A stretch of 64,000 nucleotides of DNA from Paenibacillus nanensis. GTDB taxonomy: Bacteria; Bacillota; Bacilli; Paenibacillales; Paenibacillaceae. Numbering within the stretch: the first letter of the stretch is position 1; every line of letters begins with the position of its first letter. The translations under genes were made by a program, and so were the position numbers. The notes beneath the pieces were generated by a model, which was not told the DNA's origin, ran no database searches, and was given only the letters and a program-made list of their open reading frames with translations. Shown here piece by piece: positions 7,998-17,830 of the stretch. Location: the NCBI RefSeq assembly GCF_003583765.1, contig NZ_QXQA01000003.1, positions 248,001 to 312,000 on the forward strand, written 5' to 3'.

Positions 7998-9530
7998 ATG
8001 ATGGATTTGCCTATCAAATTTCTTGAAAAAATGAAGCTATTGCTTGGCAGCGAATTTGACGATTTTATGTCTTCTTACGACGCGCCGCGCGTTTATGGCC
8101 TCCGTATTAACCCGCTGAAGCTTAGCGTCAGCGAATGGCGGGAAATATCGCCGATGAAGGACCGCGTCAAGCCGATTCCATGGACGAAGGACGGTTTGTA
8201 TTATACGGAGGAGGATCGTCCAGGACGCCATCCGCACTATAACGCGGGGCTGTACTACATTCAAGAGCCAAGCGCGATGCTGCCCGTGGAGCTGCTTGAC
8301 GTGCAGCCCGGCAACCGCGTTCTTGATTTGTGCGCCGCTCCGGGCGGCAAATCGACTCAAATCGCGGGCAAGCTGATGGGCGAAGGCGTGATCGTCAGCA
8401 ACGACAACGCGTTCGAGAGGACGAAGGCGCTTGCCAAAAACATCGAGCTGGCCGGCGTTAGAAACGCGGTTATTTTGAATGAGGAGCCGGCTAAGCTGGC
8501 GGAGGTGTTCGCGGAATGGTTCGACCGGATTCTCGTCGACGCGCCTTGCTCAGGCGAGGGGATGTTCCGCAAGGACGAGAATATGGCCGCTAGCTGGGAG
8601 AAGCATTCCGTCGTCAAATGCTCGATCATGCAGAAGGATATTTTGGCGCATGCGGCAGCCATGCTTGCGCCTGGCGGGAGGCTGGTGTATTCGACTTGCA
8701 CCTTCTCGCCGGAGGAGAACGAGTCGCAGATTGCCGCTTTTTTGGCGGAGCATCCCGAATTCTATATTGAGCCGGTTCTTCCTCCCGGCGGCATAACGCA
8801 AGGACGCCAGGATTGGATCGACGAAGAAACGGCCGCAAAACTGGAGCCGGATCGGGCCGAGAGCCTGTCAGGCACCGTAAGGCTATGGCCGCACCTATTG
8901 GAAGGGGAAGGTCATTATGCCGCAGTGTTAAGGCGGCGAGGCGAGCGAAGCCGCGACGCATCGATCGCCGTCTCCGCAGCCGGATACCCCTTGGGCGATA
9001 AACGCGCAAATGCGAAAAGACCGGTTAAGCTGCGCGGAGCGTCTGCGAAGGCGCAGCGCACAAGCAAGCAAGCCGTAACGGAAGCCGATCCGAAGGAATC
9101 ATGGGAAGCATTCGCGGAGAAGGAGCTGGCGCTTGACCGATCCGAGCTCGGAGAGCCGGTTGCATTCGGTTCGATCGTCTATTTGCAGCCTCAGGGCTTG
9201 CCTTCCTTGAACGGGCTAAAGATCGTTCGCGCCGGCTGGCTGGTGGGCGAGGCGAAAAAGGGCCGCTTCGCGCCTTCCCAAGCGCTGGCGATGGGTTTGA
9301 AGAGGGAAGAGGCGATCAGATCGCTGAACTGGAGCCCGGATGCGGAGGCGTTAAACCGTTACCTTAAAGGCGAAACCTTGTTTATCAACCAAGAGGATAT
9401 CGCGCTTGCGGACGGCGCCGAGCCGAAAGGCTACGTACTTGTCTGCGCAGACGGCTACCCGGTCGGATGGGCGAAATACGTGGACGGCATGCTGAAAAAC
9501 GAACTGGCGTCTGGCTGGAGGCGAATATAA
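7998..9530 (+). CDS. rsmF: 16S rRNA (cytosine-C5)-methyltransferase, RsmF/RsmB-like
   Basis: A NOL1/NOP2/Sun-type m5C RNA methyltransferase of 510 residues. The SAM site is LDLCAAPGGKS (about 109-119); the two catalytic cysteines are C184 in DAPCSG and C234 in STCTFSPEEN. The C-terminal third carries an RsmF-type RNA-binding region ending in a PUA-like segment (YVLVCADGYPVGWAKY). AGGAGG lies 11 bases before the ATG at 7998; a second ATG follows directly. The next gene starts two bases after its stop, so two rRNA-modifying enzymes are made together. Confidence 0.88.
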   Translation: MMDLPIKFLEKMKLLLGSEFDDFMSSYDAPRVYGLRINPLKLSVSEWREISPMKDRVKPIPWTKDGLYYTEEDRPGRHPHYNAGLYYIQEPSAMLPVELLDVQPGNRVLDLCAAPGGKSTQIAGKLMGEGVIVSNDNAFERTKALAKNIELAGVRNAVILNEEPAKLAEVFAEWFDRILVDAPCSGEGMFRKDENMAASWEKHSVVKCSIMQKDILAHAAAMLAPGGRLVYSTCTFSPEENESQIAAFLAEHPEFYIEPVLPPGGITQGRQDWIDEETAAKLEPDRAESLSGTVRLWPHLLEGEGHYAAVLRRRGERSRDASIAVSAAGYPLGDKRANAKRPVKLRGASAKAQRTSKQAVTEADPKESWEAFAEKELALDRSELGEPVAFGSIVYLQPQGLPSLNGLKIVRAGWLVGEAKKGRFAPSQALAMGLKREEAIRSLNWSPDAEALNRYLKGETLFINQEDIALADGAEPKGYVLVCADGYPVGWAKYVDGMLKNELASGWRRI

Positions 9531-9531
9531 A

Positions 9532-10290
9532 ATGGCAGAGAAGCTGCGGATCGATAAGCTGCTCGCCCATATGGGCTATGGGACGCGCAGCGAGATAAAA
9601 AAAGCGGTGAAGCAAGGCAAGGTCACGGTGGACGGAAAGGCCGTCAAGGATAGCGGGCTAATCGTCGATCCTGCCGTTCAAACGGTAGCTTATGAAGGGG
9701 AAACGGTCGTATACCGGGACGTGATCTACTTGATGTTGAATAAACCGGCTGGCGTAATATCGGCGACGGAGGACGGAAGGGACAGGACGGTTATTGATTT
9801 GCTGGAGCCGGAGGACCGGCTTCTGAATCCCTTTCCCGTAGGCCGGCTTGATAAAGACACCGTCGGTCTGCTGCTGCTGACGAATGACGGGCAGCTGGCT
9901 CATGAGCTGCTGTCTCCGCGCAAGCATGTGGATAAAACGTATGAAGCATGGGTGCTTGGCGATGTGGGCGACGCGGACGCTTCAGCTTTTCGATCGGGCG
10001 TGGAGCTTGACGACGGGTATGTAACCATGCCTGCCGACCTTGCGGTGCTCGAGAAGCGGCAAGCAGATGAGGCCGAGGGGATGAAATCGCTGATCCGTTT
10101 GACGATACGGGAGGGGAAATTCCACCAGGTTAAGCGGATGTTCGAAGCCGTCGGCAAAAAAGTGCTGACGTTGAAGCGTATCTCGATGGGGCCGCTTACG
10201 CTGGATGAACAATTGGCGCAAGGCGAATACCGCGAGCTGACGGAGGAAGAAGTCGAACTGCTGCGCGCTCATAGAGGTAAAGAGAGATAA
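9532..10290 (+). CDS. rRNA pseudouridine synthase, RsuA/RluB/RluF family
   Basis: 252 residues: an N-terminal S4 RNA-binding domain (about 5-50, LRIDKLLAHMGYGTRSEI) followed by the catalytic domain, with the nucleophile D107 in GRLDKDTVGLLLLTNDG and a late KFHQVKRMFEAVGKKV motif typical of the family. Most likely the 16S U516 enzyme RsuA; exact target cannot be settled from sequence alone. It is almost continuous with rsmF, and the HAD gene follows 26 bases later, so all three may share a transcript. Confidence 0.88.
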   Translation: MAEKLRIDKLLAHMGYGTRSEIKKAVKQGKVTVDGKAVKDSGLIVDPAVQTVAYEGETVVYRDVIYLMLNKPAGVISATEDGRDRTVIDLLEPEDRLLNPFPVGRLDKDTVGLLLLTNDGQLAHELLSPRKHVDKTYEAWVLGDVGDADASAFRSGVELDDGYVTMPADLAVLEKRQADEAEGMKSLIRLTIREGKFHQVKRMFEAVGKKVLTLKRISMGPLTLDEQLAQGEYRELTEEEVELLRAHRGKER

Positions 10291-10316
10291 TTGAAACCGG
10301 ATGGAGATGGAGCGAA

Positions 10317-11120
10317 ATGAGACTGGCCTATAATCTGATTGCGCTTGACGTGGACGGCACGCTGTTGACAGACGAGCATAAGCTTCCAAAGGATGTGAAG
10401 GAAGCGGTGCGAGAGGCTTCTACGGCAGGCGCGCAAATCGTCTTATGCACGGGGAGAGGCCCAATGGGCGCGTTTCCCGTTCTTGAGGAGCTTGGCTTGA
10501 GCGGAGTGCTGATCACGCATAACGGCGCGGCAACCGTAAGATCCGAGGACCGCGCGATCTTGTTCCAGTACGATATCGACAAAAAGGATTTAACCGATTT
10601 TATCGCATACTGCAAAGCTCAAGGCATTCATTATGATCTCAACACGGCTTTCGACATGATGGTGGAGCGCATGACGGACGAAGCGAAGGCGATGTACGCC
10701 CACCATAAAGTGGAGCCCATTGAAAGAAGCTTTGACGGTTCGCTGCCGGATGGGCTTGTGAAGTTCACCTTATTCGGAACGAAGGAGCAGATGGATGCGG
10801 TCCAGGCCGATTGGGCAAACCGGCCGACGAACCTGCAGCTGATCCGAAGCGGCGACTTATTCATCGACGTGCAAAATCCGGACGCCAGCAAAGGGACGGC
10901 GCTTCGCCGGCTGGCCGCTGAAATCGGGATCGGGCGGGAAAAAATTCTCGCCATCGGCAATTATTATAACGACATTTCGATGCTGGAGTTCGCCGGTCTC
11001 GGCATCGCCATGAGCAATTCGCCGGATGCGGTGAAGGATGCCGCGGATCTAACCGCGGGCTCGAACAATGAAGGCGGCGTCGCCGCAGCGCTCCGGACGC
11101 ACGCCTGGACGCGGGAATAA
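10317..11120 (+). CDS. Cof-type HAD-IIB phosphatase
   Basis: 267 residues with a C2B cap. Motif I is DVDGT (D11 nucleophile, D13), motif II is CTGRG (T45), motif III is K193 (SKGTAL). Motif IV reads GNYYND (214-219), with asparagine where the family usually has the first aspartate (GDxxND); D219 remains, so activity is plausible. Members dephosphorylate sugar phosphates, FMN or pyridoxal phosphate; the substrate here is unknown. Confidence 0.85.
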   Translation: MRLAYNLIALDVDGTLLTDEHKLPKDVKEAVREASTAGAQIVLCTGRGPMGAFPVLEELGLSGVLITHNGAATVRSEDRAILFQYDIDKKDLTDFIAYCKAQGIHYDLNTAFDMMVERMTDEAKAMYAHHKVEPIERSFDGSLPDGLVKFTLFGTKEQMDAVQADWANRPTNLQLIRSGDLFIDVQNPDASKGTALRRLAAEIGIGREKILAIGNYYNDISMLEFAGLGIAMSNSPDAVKDAADLTAGSNNEGGVAAALRTHAWTRE

Positions 11121-11125
11121 ACTTC

Positions 11126-11170
11126 AAAAACAATAGGACAGAGCAGGCTTAAGCCGCTCTGTCCTATTGT
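11126..11170 (-). terminator. Terminator for the YjcZ peptide gene, possibly bidirectional
   Basis: A perfect 15-bp inverted repeat, ACAATAGGACAGAGC (11130-11144) and its complement (11156-11170). On the reverse strand it is followed by TTTTT; the forward side lacks a T run. It lies between convergent genes. Confidence 0.75.
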
Positions 11171-11210
11171 CATGCTGTAACATCTCAATATAGGTGCATT
11201 GGTTTGTTTA

Positions 11211-11300
11211 TTACCAGAAAGTCCTCAATACGATGACCAAAAGAATAAACAGAACCAGGATTACACCTGTCGTCGTGTAGCCTCCATGTACACCGGACAT
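11211..11300 (-). CDS. YjcZ/SscA-family sporulation peptide
   Basis: A 29-residue peptide with a glycine-rich head (MSGVHGGYTTTG) and a hydrophobic tail (VILVLFILLVIVLRTFW), the layout of the YjcZ/SscA family found in spores of Bacillales. CTAGGAGGAATTGGC gives a strong ribosome site in front of the ATG at 11300. A dedicated terminator follows. No sigma-G or sigma-K promoter was assigned with confidence. It is easily missed because of its size. Confidence 0.85.
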   Translation of the reverse strand: MSGVHGGYTTTGVILVLFILLVIVLRTFW

Positions 11301-11457
11301 GCCAATTCCTCCTAGACTGTATTTTTGAACCGAAGCGGGCCTGCAGGCTCTGGGTTAGGGCTTCCCCAACATTCGGTATACAGTATAGTATGAGATTTGC
11401 CCCAAAAGGTTTGGACAGCTGTCATGGTCCGGCTTGAATTGGGCGAATGCGAATTGA

Positions 11458-12990
11458 TCAGCGTCCCCGTGTACGGGAACGACCGCCGCTTCTTCCGCCG
11501 GCGCTGCCTTTGGAAGCGCCCTGCCTGCCGCCGCCTTTCCCGTCGCGGCTCCTGCCGGTAGAGCTTCCGCTTCGTTTGCCGCCGCGAATTGCGTTTTTGT
11601 CGCCTTGCGCGAAACGAATATCCGCCTCGGTAATTTCCCACGGATTCGAAGAACGGCCGGAGGCTTTGCCAGCCGCTCGCCCGGCGCGCTGCTGCGATGC
11701 AGCCTCTGCGCCTGATCCGCCTGCTGCGCGGGCTTTCCCTTTGCCGCCGCCGCGTTGCTCGCCTGCGCCTCTTCCTGCCGCTTTTGCTCCGCGATCTCCG
11801 CGGCCTTCTCTGCCGCCTCGCTCCTCGCGTCCCGCATTCCGCTCTCGTCCGCCCCCTCTGGAAGTCAGCTCTCCGTCGCGTTCGATCGAACGATGCTCCA
11901 GCCTAGCGTTAATGCTGCGCTCGATGGAAGCTAGCTTGGAAGCGTCATATGGCGTAGCAAGCGTAACGGCCATCCCGGTTTGCCCCGCCCGGCCGGTTCT
12001 GCCGATGCGGTGGATATAGCTCTCGCCGTCGAGAGGCATATCGTAGTTGTACACATGCGTTACCCCTTCGACATCAAGCCCGCGCGCAGCGACGTCCGTC
12101 GCGACAAGCACCTGCAGCTTCGCGTCGCGGAACCGTTTCATCACCTGCTCGCGCTTCGCCTGCGTTAAATCGCCGTGCAATTCGTCCGACTCGAAGCCAT
12201 GGTCCTGAAGCGCTTCGTTCAGTTTTTTGGCGCGAATCTTCGTCCGGCAGAAGATGACGGCGAGATAAGGGCTGTGCTGCTCGAGCAGCGTAATCAGCGC
12301 TTTCTGCTTGCCCCGGTCGGTCGTATCGACGACGAGCTGCTTGATGCTGTCGAGCGTAACGTTCGCGCTGCGGATTTGCACATCCTCCGGATCGTTCATA
12401 TACTGACTCGCCAGCCTGCGGACAGCATCCGGCATCGTAGCGGAGAACAGCATGGTCTGACGCGCTTTCGGCGTCTGCATAATTATGCTCTCCACCTCGT
12501 TCAAAAAGCCCATATGAAGCATTTGATCCGCTTCGTCAAGCACAAGCATCGACAGCTTGCCGAGGCTGACCGTGCCGCGCGTCATATGGTCAATCAGCCG
12601 TCCCGGCGTCGCCACTACAATATGCGGCGCGCGCTGCAGCTTGCGGATTTGCGCCTCAACGTCTTGTCCACCGTACGCCGCAAGCACGTTCGCTTTAAAA
12701 GCGGGAGCCAGCTTCTTCAGCTCCGCCGTGATCTGAATCGCAAGCTCGCGGGTAGGCGTCAGGATTAGCGCCTGAACCTGTTCCTTCTGCACATTCACGC
12801 GTTCTAATATGGGCAGCGCGAATGCGAGCGTCTTGCCCGTGCCGGTCTGCGCCTGCGCGATAACGTCGTTTCCTTTCATCAATATCGGGATCGTCTGGCG
12901 CTGCACCGGGGTCGGCTCGCTGATGCCGTTTTGTTTCAATAAATCGGTAAGCTCCCGGGAGATCCCGAGTGCTTCAAATGCGTTAGACAT
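11458..12990 (-). CDS. cshA: DEAD-box ATP-dependent RNA helicase, CshA-like
   Basis: 510 residues. Q motif about 5-30, Walker A AQTGTGKT 47-54, DEAD 152-155, SAT 183-185 and HRIGRTGR 327-334 define both RecA-like lobes. From about residue 378 the tail is very rich in arginine and glycine, then alanine, lysine and serine, and should bind RNA non-specifically. The ATG at 12990 (MSNAFEAL) follows GAGAGGAA; the longer frame starting at 13092 has no ribosome site. Such helicases work in cold adaptation, ribosome assembly and mRNA decay. The reverse strand has an extended -10 TGTTATACT at about 13029-13034. Confidence 0.92.
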   Translation of the reverse strand: MSNAFEALGISRELTDLLKQNGISEPTPVQRQTIPILMKGNDVIAQAQTGTGKTLAFALPILERVNVQKEQVQALILTPTRELAIQITAELKKLAPAFKANVLAAYGGQDVEAQIRKLQRAPHIVVATPGRLIDHMTRGTVSLGKLSMLVLDEADQMLHMGFLNEVESIIMQTPKARQTMLFSATMPDAVRRLASQYMNDPEDVQIRSANVTLDSIKQLVVDTTDRGKQKALITLLEQHSPYLAVIFCRTKIRAKKLNEALQDHGFESDELHGDLTQAKREQVMKRFRDAKLQVLVATDVAARGLDVEGVTHVYNYDMPLDGESYIHRIGRTGRAGQTGMAVTLATPYDASKLASIERSINARLEHRSIERDGELTSRGGGRERNAGREERGGREGRGDRGAKAAGRGAGEQRGGGKGKARAAGGSGAEAASQQRAGRAAGKASGRSSNPWEITEADIRFAQGDKNAIRGGKRSGSSTGRSRDGKGGGRQGASKGSAGGRSGGRSRTRGR

Positions 12991-13115
12991 GCTGGAAATT
13001 CCTCTCTTCATCTGAGCGTTTGAAAGTAAGTATAACAGTTGTGAGCGACAAGTGCATCTTCCGCGCGCATATGCTATGCTTATTGCCAACATCTAGAGAA
13101 AGGGGACCTTTACAT

Positions 13116-13313
13116 ATGCAAGGGAAGGGCACGATTCGAGCGGAGATTAAACCGGGGCAGGAGGTCCTAATTGTACTGAAAGCGGACCAGCGGACGGGCA
13201 AGCTGACGCGCGGCGTCGTCAAAGATATTTTAACCAATTCCCCTCAGCATCCCCATGGGATTAAGGTCAGATTGCAGGACGGCCAAGTGGGGCGCGTGAA
13301 GGGAATTTTATAA
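13116..13313 (+). CDS. ywbE: YwbE family protein
   Basis: A 65-residue basic protein with the family core GKGTIRAEIKPG, VLIVLKADQRTGKLTRGVVKDILT and HPHGIKVRL. The function is not established; the short beta-rich pattern suggests a nucleic-acid-binding fold (inference). AGGGGAC precedes the ATG at 13116. The next gene starts 19 bases after the stop. Confidence 0.85.
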   Translation: MQGKGTIRAEIKPGQEVLIVLKADQRTGKLTRGVVKDILTNSPQHPHGIKVRLQDGQVGRVKGIL

Positions 13314-13332
13314 TTGGGAGGCGTGGGTTCAG

Positions 13333-13635
13333 ATGGCTTTCGGCATATCGCGGGATGAGATGAGGGCATGGAAAGAAGCCGTCGCGAGAGGCGAGATCGC
13401 GTTTCTGACGCATTACTGGCTGGATCCGCGTTTCCCTGGCATGCGGACCGTGACGAAGGTTGGCTGCTCCGACTTGGACAAGCTGGCAAGCTGGTGCCGG
13501 CAAAACGGGTTAAATCCTAACTATATTCACGCGCGGGCGGAATACCCTCATTTTGACCTGATTGGACAGAAGCAAGCCGAAATTTTGAGACGGGAAAAGC
13601 TGTTTGAACAGATCGCTCGGTTTCGTATCGAATAG
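13333..13635 (+). CDS. Conserved hypothetical protein
   Basis: 100 residues, soluble, with GGGAGGCG before the ATG. Conserved-looking features are HYWLDPRFPGMRTVTKVGC (27-45), a second cysteine (C54) and YPHFDLIG near the C-terminus. I have an unverified impression of similarity to the uncharacterised YneQ-like proteins of Bacillus. Histidines and cysteines could bind metal, but no known motif is complete. Likely co-transcribed with ywbE and followed by a GNAT gene. Confidence 0.75.
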   Translation: MAFGISRDEMRAWKEAVARGEIAFLTHYWLDPRFPGMRTVTKVGCSDLDKLASWCRQNGLNPNYIHARAEYPHFDLIGQKQAEILRREKLFEQIARFRIE

Positions 13636-13666
13636 CATCATGCCTAGTGGAGGGGAGAATCGGAAA

Positions 13667-14410
13667 ATGGAGAATCCGAAACGAATAGAAGAAATCAGTC
13701 TAAACGGATGGCCGGCGCTGCAAACTTTGCTGTATGACGGATGGCTGCTGCGGTTCGCGGACGGCTATTCGAAGCGGTCCAATTCGGTGAACCCGCTGTA
13801 CGGAAGCGCGTATGAGGTGGACGAAAAAATTGCGTATTGCGAGAGCCTGTACAAGGAGAGAGGACAGGCGGCGGTGTTTAAAGTGACTCCGTTCGCAGAG
13901 CCTGCGGGTTTAGACGCGAAGCTGGAAGAAAGAGGTTATGCGTTCGTCGACCACACCCTGGTGAAAACGGCCTCGCTGCTTGATTTGGAGCCGTCAACGT
14001 ATGAGGACGTCGTCATCGCAACGGAACTAACCTCCTATTGGCTGGACACCATTGCCGAATTGCAGGGCTTAAACGCCGACCAGAAGGAAACGACCCGGCG
14101 TATGATGGAAGGTCAGCCGCTGCGCAAGGCGTTTGTTGTCGTGCGTCATGAGGGTGCTCCCGCCGCCTGCGGCATGGCCGTCATCGAGCAGGGTTATGCC
14201 GGATTGTATGATATCGTAACTGATCCCAAACTGCGGGGGCGGGGCTACGGCGAAATTTTAACGCGTCATCTGTTAGGGTGGGCGAAGGAGCAGGGCGCGG
14301 AACGGGGGTACTTGCTCGTTGTCAAAAACAATGAGGCCGCTAACCGGCTTTACGACAAATTCGGCTTCCGGCAGCTCTACGATTATTGGTACCGAGTGAA
14401 AAAGGTTTAA
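13667..14410 (+). CDS. GNAT-family N-acetyltransferase
   Basis: 247 residues from the ATG at 13667, which has GGAGGGG 11 bases upstream. The C-terminal half is a GNAT domain with the acetyl-CoA loop VTDPKLRGRGYGEIL (RGRGYG) and VVKNNEAANRLYDKFGF, a standard end. The N-terminal half (RIEEISLNGWPALQTLLYDGWLLRFADGYSKRSNSVNPLY, in two blocks) matches a known group of two-domain GNAT proteins in which the head is a degenerate copy. Substrate unknown. Confidence 0.8.
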   Translation: MENPKRIEEISLNGWPALQTLLYDGWLLRFADGYSKRSNSVNPLYGSAYEVDEKIAYCESLYKERGQAAVFKVTPFAEPAGLDAKLEERGYAFVDHTLVKTASLLDLEPSTYEDVVIATELTSYWLDTIAELQGLNADQKETTRRMMEGQPLRKAFVVVRHEGAPAACGMAVIEQGYAGLYDIVTDPKLRGRGYGEILTRHLLGWAKEQGAERGYLLVVKNNEAANRLYDKFGFRQLYDYWYRVKKV

Positions 14411-14536
14411 GGAGCCGGGGCGCCGCAACCAACAATGCGTAAATAACGTCTTATGTTAAAGCTGGGAAACCTGTTGGAAGCTACATCTATTGTTCTGCTT
14501 AAAGAGAGTTCATGAAAATGGGAGGTGCAAGGACAG

Positions 14537-14971
14537 GTGCTGACACGAGCCTCTATCCTTACTGTCGGCATATTGTCTGTGTTCGCCGGCATTCTGTATC
14601 ATGCTTCCGGCATGCTCATTAACTTCAGCTTTCTGGGAATAGAGGCCGGCTCCGAAAGGGAGACCGTCTATTTCTGGGGGAAATGTTCTATCGCGCTCGG
14701 CGTGACGCTGCTTGCGGCGATGGCGCTAAGGCCCAAGATGAAAGAGGCGGTAAACGACGCGATGCTGGTCGCTTTGCTGGCGCTGTTGTTTGTCATTCAG
14801 GTACCTCCGCTATTTTTGTGGCTGCTGTTCATGACCGTTGGCGGCCCTGAGGGCACATGGCAGGGGCTATTGCTGCATGCTGCGATCACGGCATTTATTT
14901 GCGCCGCTTTCGTGACGGCGAGAAGAGGCTTGGCAGGAGCTGCGAATTTAAAAAATCGAACGTCCGGTTAG
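14537..14971 (+). CDS. Small polytopic membrane protein, unknown function
   Basis: 144 residues starting at a GTG (14537) spaced ten bases from GGAGGT (14521-14526); an upstream in-frame GTG (14525) overlaps that site. Four hydrophobic segments are visible (about 5-27, 43-61, 73-97, 108-128). No family recognised. It lies just before the leuS promoter. Confidence 0.6.
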   Translation: MLTRASILTVGILSVFAGILYHASGMLINFSFLGIEAGSERETVYFWGKCSIALGVTLLAAMALRPKMKEAVNDAMLVALLALLFVIQVPPLFLWLLFMTVGGPEGTWQGLLLHAAITAFICAAFVTARRGLAGAANLKNRTSG

Positions 14972-14982
14972 CCGGTCATCGC

Positions 14983-15012
14983 TTGACACGCGGGAGATGC
15001 TGCCACTATAAT
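14983..15012 (+). promoter_or_regulatory. SigA promoter for leuS
   Basis: Consensus TTGACA (14983-14988), an 18-base spacer and consensus TATAAT (15007-15012). It drives the T-box leader. Confidence 0.88.
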
Positions 15013-15042
15013 CGGAAGTAATTGTTTTTCCATATAATTAGC

Positions 15043-15294
15043 GTTGAAGAGGAACAGTACTTGCGTAAGTTAGGCCTAGAGAGCCGGCGGTTGGTGAAAG
15101 CCGGACCTTGCGCGCGGGGAAGCTCGCCTTGGAGCATTGCGGCAGCCGAAGCATCGGTAGAATCGCAACGAATTGTCCGCGTTAAGGGCGTCAAGTGAGC
15201 GAAGGGCAAAGCATGCCCGGCGCTAACTAGGGTGGTACCACGGGAGAATAGCCTCTCGTCCCTAGCGATAATCCGCTGGGGGCGGGAGGTTTTA
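15043..15294 (+). promoter_or_regulatory. Leucine T-box riboswitch
   Basis: The leader has the 5' hallmark GAAGAGGAACAGTA (about 15044-15057), the AGAGAGC and GGTTGGTGAAAGCC stem I elements, and the T-box AGGGTGGTACCACGGG (15229-15244). Its UGGU should pair with the ACCA end of uncharged tRNA, fitting discriminator A. CTC at 15123-15125, in the position following GAAG and before GCCTTGGAGC, is the likely specifier (leucine). The terminator stem begins with CCTCTCGTCCC at 15252 and closes with GGGCGGGAGG before TTTTA. Uncharged leucine tRNA should turn leuS on. Confidence 0.92.
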
Positions 15295-15324
15295 TGTTTG
15301 TTAGACGATTAGGAGGAGACAGTC

Positions 15325-17763
15325 ATGAGCCAGGATCAGCAACGGAACGGCTACAATCCGCAGTCGATTGAGCCGAAATGGCAGAAATTCTGGGACGAGA
15401 ACAAGACGTTCCAAACGAAAGAAGAAGCGGGCAAGCCGAAGTTTTACGCCCTGGATATGTTCCCGTATCCTTCGGGAGCAGGACTGCACGTCGGGCATCC
15501 GGAAGGCTATACGGCAACGGATATCGTATCCCGTTATAAGCGGATGAAAGGCTACAACGTGCTACACCCGATGGGCTGGGACGCGTTCGGCCTGCCGGCG
15601 GAGCAGCATGCGCTCGACACGGGACAGCATCCGCGCGACATTACGTTCAAAAATATCGATAACTTCCGCCGCCAGATCAAGTCGCTCGGCTTCTCGTACG
15701 ATTGGGACCGCGAGTTTAGCACGACCGATCCGGATTACTACAAGTGGACGCAGTGGATTTTCATCCAGCTGTACAAACGCGGCCTTGCTTACGTAGCCGA
15801 AGTGCCTGTTAACTGGTGTCCGGCGCTTGGCACCGTGCTGGCGAACGAAGAGGTCATCGACGGCAAGAGTGAACGCGGCGGACATCCGGTTATCCGCAAG
15901 CCGATGCGCCAATGGATACTGAAAATTACGGAATACGCGGAGCGCCTGCTGGAGGACTTGGAGGAGCTTGATTGGTCCGAAAGCATCAAAGATATGCAGC
16001 GCAACTGGATCGGCAAGTCGACAGGCGCGGAGGTGACGTTCGACATCGACGGCCATGACGCGTCGCTTGTCGTATTTACGACTCGTCCCGATACGCTGTT
16101 CGGCGCGACCTATTGCGTTCTTGCGCCGGAGCACGAGCTGGTCGCTGCGATTACGACGGCGGAGCAGAAGGCGGCGGTTGAGGCGTATCAAGACGCGGCC
16201 GCCCGCAAGAGCGATCTGGAGCGCACCGACTTGGCTAAAGAGAAGACAGGCGTCTTCACTGGCGCTTACGCCATCAATCCGGTTAACGGCGCCAAAACGC
16301 CGATCTGGATTGCCGATTATGTGCTTGCCGGCTACGGCACGGGCGCAATTATGGCGGTACCTGGCCATGATACGAGAGACTGGGAATTCGCAAAGCAGTT
16401 CGACCTGCCGATTATCGAGGTCGTGCAAGGCGGGGACGTAACGAAGGAAGCTTATACCGGAGACGGTCCGCATGTGAACTCGGACTTCCTGAACGGATTG
16501 CATAACGAGGCTGCGATTAAAGCGATGATCGACCGCCTGACGGAAACGGGCAAAGGCAAAGGGAAAGTGACGTACCGTCTGCGCGACTGGCTGTTCAGCC
16601 GCCAGCGTTATTGGGGCGAGCCGATTCCGATCCTTCATTTGGAGGACGGCACCATGAAGACCGTTCCAGAGGATCAGCTGCCGCTTCTGCTTCCTGACGT
16701 AGATGCGATCAAGCCGTCCGGCACCGGCGAATCGCCGCTTGCAAATGTGACGGAATGGGTGAACACCGTCGATCCGGAGACCGGCATGAAGGCGCGCCGC
16801 GAGACGAACACCATGCCGCAGTGGGCGGGAAGCTGCTGGTATTACCTGCGCTTTATCGATCCGAAAAACGATAAAGAAATTTGCTCGCCGGAGAAGCAGA
16901 AAGAGTGGCTGCCTGTTGACCTGTACATTGGCGGCGCCGAGCACGCCGTCCTTCATTTGCTGTACGCTCGCTTCTGGCATAAGGTGCTTTACGATATCGG
17001 CGTTGTGCAGACGAAGGAGCCTTTCCACAAGCTGGTTAACCAAGGCATGATCCTCGGCACCAACAACGAAAAGATGTCGAAATCGCGCGGTAACGTCATT
17101 AACCCGGACGATATCGTGGGTGAATACGGCGCGGATACGCTCCGCATGTACGAGATGTTTATGGGGCCGCTTGAAGCGACGAAGCCTTGGAATACAAACG
17201 GAGTGGAAGGCACCTACCGCTTCCTGTCCCGCGTATGGCGCCTGTTCGTGAACGAAGACGGCACGTTAAACGCCAAAATCGGTGACGGAGAAACGACGGA
17301 CGCGTTCAAGCGCACTTGGCACCGTTCGATCAAGAAGATTACGGAGGACTACGAAAATCTGCGTTTCAACACCGTGATCAGCCAGCTGATGATTTTCGTG
17401 AACGAAGCGTATAAGACGGAGTCGCTGCCGCGCGAAGCGATGAAGCAATTCCTGCAGATGCTGTCGCCGATCGCGCCGCATATCGCCGAAGAGCTTTGGG
17501 AGAAGCTGGGCCAGACAGATACGATTACGTATGCGGCTTGGCCGACTTACGAAGAGGCATGGACGGTCGACCAGGAGGTCGAGATCGTCGTCCAGGTAAA
17601 CGGCAAAATCGTAGAGCGCATCTCCATTGCGGCAGACACGAACGAAGCCGAAATGGAATCGCTCGCGAAGGAGCAGGAGAAGGTGAAAGAGCTGATTGCG
17701 GGCAAAACGATCCGCAAGGTTGTCGCGGTCAAAGGAAAGCTGGTTAATATCGTAGCCAATTAA
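15325..17763 (+). CDS. leuS: Leucyl-tRNA synthetase
   Basis: A class I synthetase of 812 residues, of the bacterial type. HVGH (55-58) is the HIGH motif and KMSKS is at 583-587. An editing CP1 domain lies between them ([19 protein letters not shown] and the [17 protein letters not shown] stretch), then the anticodon-binding helical domain, and a C-terminal domain. Start ATG follows TTAGGAGGAGAC. Regulated by the T-box leader. It is convergent with comER. Confidence 0.97.
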   Translation: MSQDQQRNGYNPQSIEPKWQKFWDENKTFQTKEEAGKPKFYALDMFPYPSGAGLHVGHPEGYTATDIVSRYKRMKGYNVLHPMGWDAFGLPAEQHALDTGQHPRDITFKNIDNFRRQIKSLGFSYDWDREFSTTDPDYYKWTQWIFIQLYKRGLAYVAEVPVNWCPALGTVLANEEVIDGKSERGGHPVIRKPMRQWILKITEYAERLLEDLEELDWSESIKDMQRNWIGKSTGAEVTFDIDGHDASLVVFTTRPDTLFGATYCVLAPEHELVAAITTAEQKAAVEAYQDAAARKSDLERTDLAKEKTGVFTGAYAINPVNGAKTPIWIADYVLAGYGTGAIMAVPGHDTRDWEFAKQFDLPIIEVVQGGDVTKEAYTGDGPHVNSDFLNGLHNEAAIKAMIDRLTETGKGKGKVTYRLRDWLFSRQRYWGEPIPILHLEDGTMKTVPEDQLPLLLPDVDAIKPSGTGESPLANVTEWVNTVDPETGMKARRETNTMPQWAGSCWYYLRFIDPKNDKEICSPEKQKEWLPVDLYIGGAEHAVLHLLYARFWHKVLYDIGVVQTKEPFHKLVNQGMILGTNNEKMSKSRGNVINPDDIVGEYGADTLRMYEMFMGPLEATKPWNTNGVEGTYRFLSRVWRLFVNEDGTLNAKIGDGETTDAFKRTWHRSIKKITEDYENLRFNTVISQLMIFVNEAYKTESLPREAMKQFLQMLSPIAPHIAEELWEKLGQTDTITYAAWPTYEEAWTVDQEVEIVVQVNGKIVERISIAADTNEAEMESLAKEQEKVKELIAGKTIRKVVAVKGKLVNIVAN

Positions 17764-17775
17764 TAGAGCGCAACC

Positions 17776-17830
17776 CGAAGAGGTGAGCGGGCTTTAGCTG
17801 AAGAACAGCTATTGTCCGTTCACCTCTTCG
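17776..17830. terminator. Inverted repeat shared by the leuS and comER 3' ends
   Basis: CGAAGAGGTGAGCGG (17776-17790) pairs with CCGTTCACCTCTTCG (17816-17830), 15 bp with one G-T pair. The right arm is within the comER coding end. No T run follows on either side, so termination is likely but not certain. Confidence 0.45.

Noticed and set aside
13020..13115. Longer 97-codon form of YwbE
   Set aside because: The added part overlaps the cshA promoter region, has no ribosome site, and the family starts at MQGKGT (13116).
15562..17043. 493-codon reverse frame inside leuS
   Set aside because: It is antisense to a well-conserved gene, has no ribosome site and an unlikely amino-acid composition; a GC-driven shadow.
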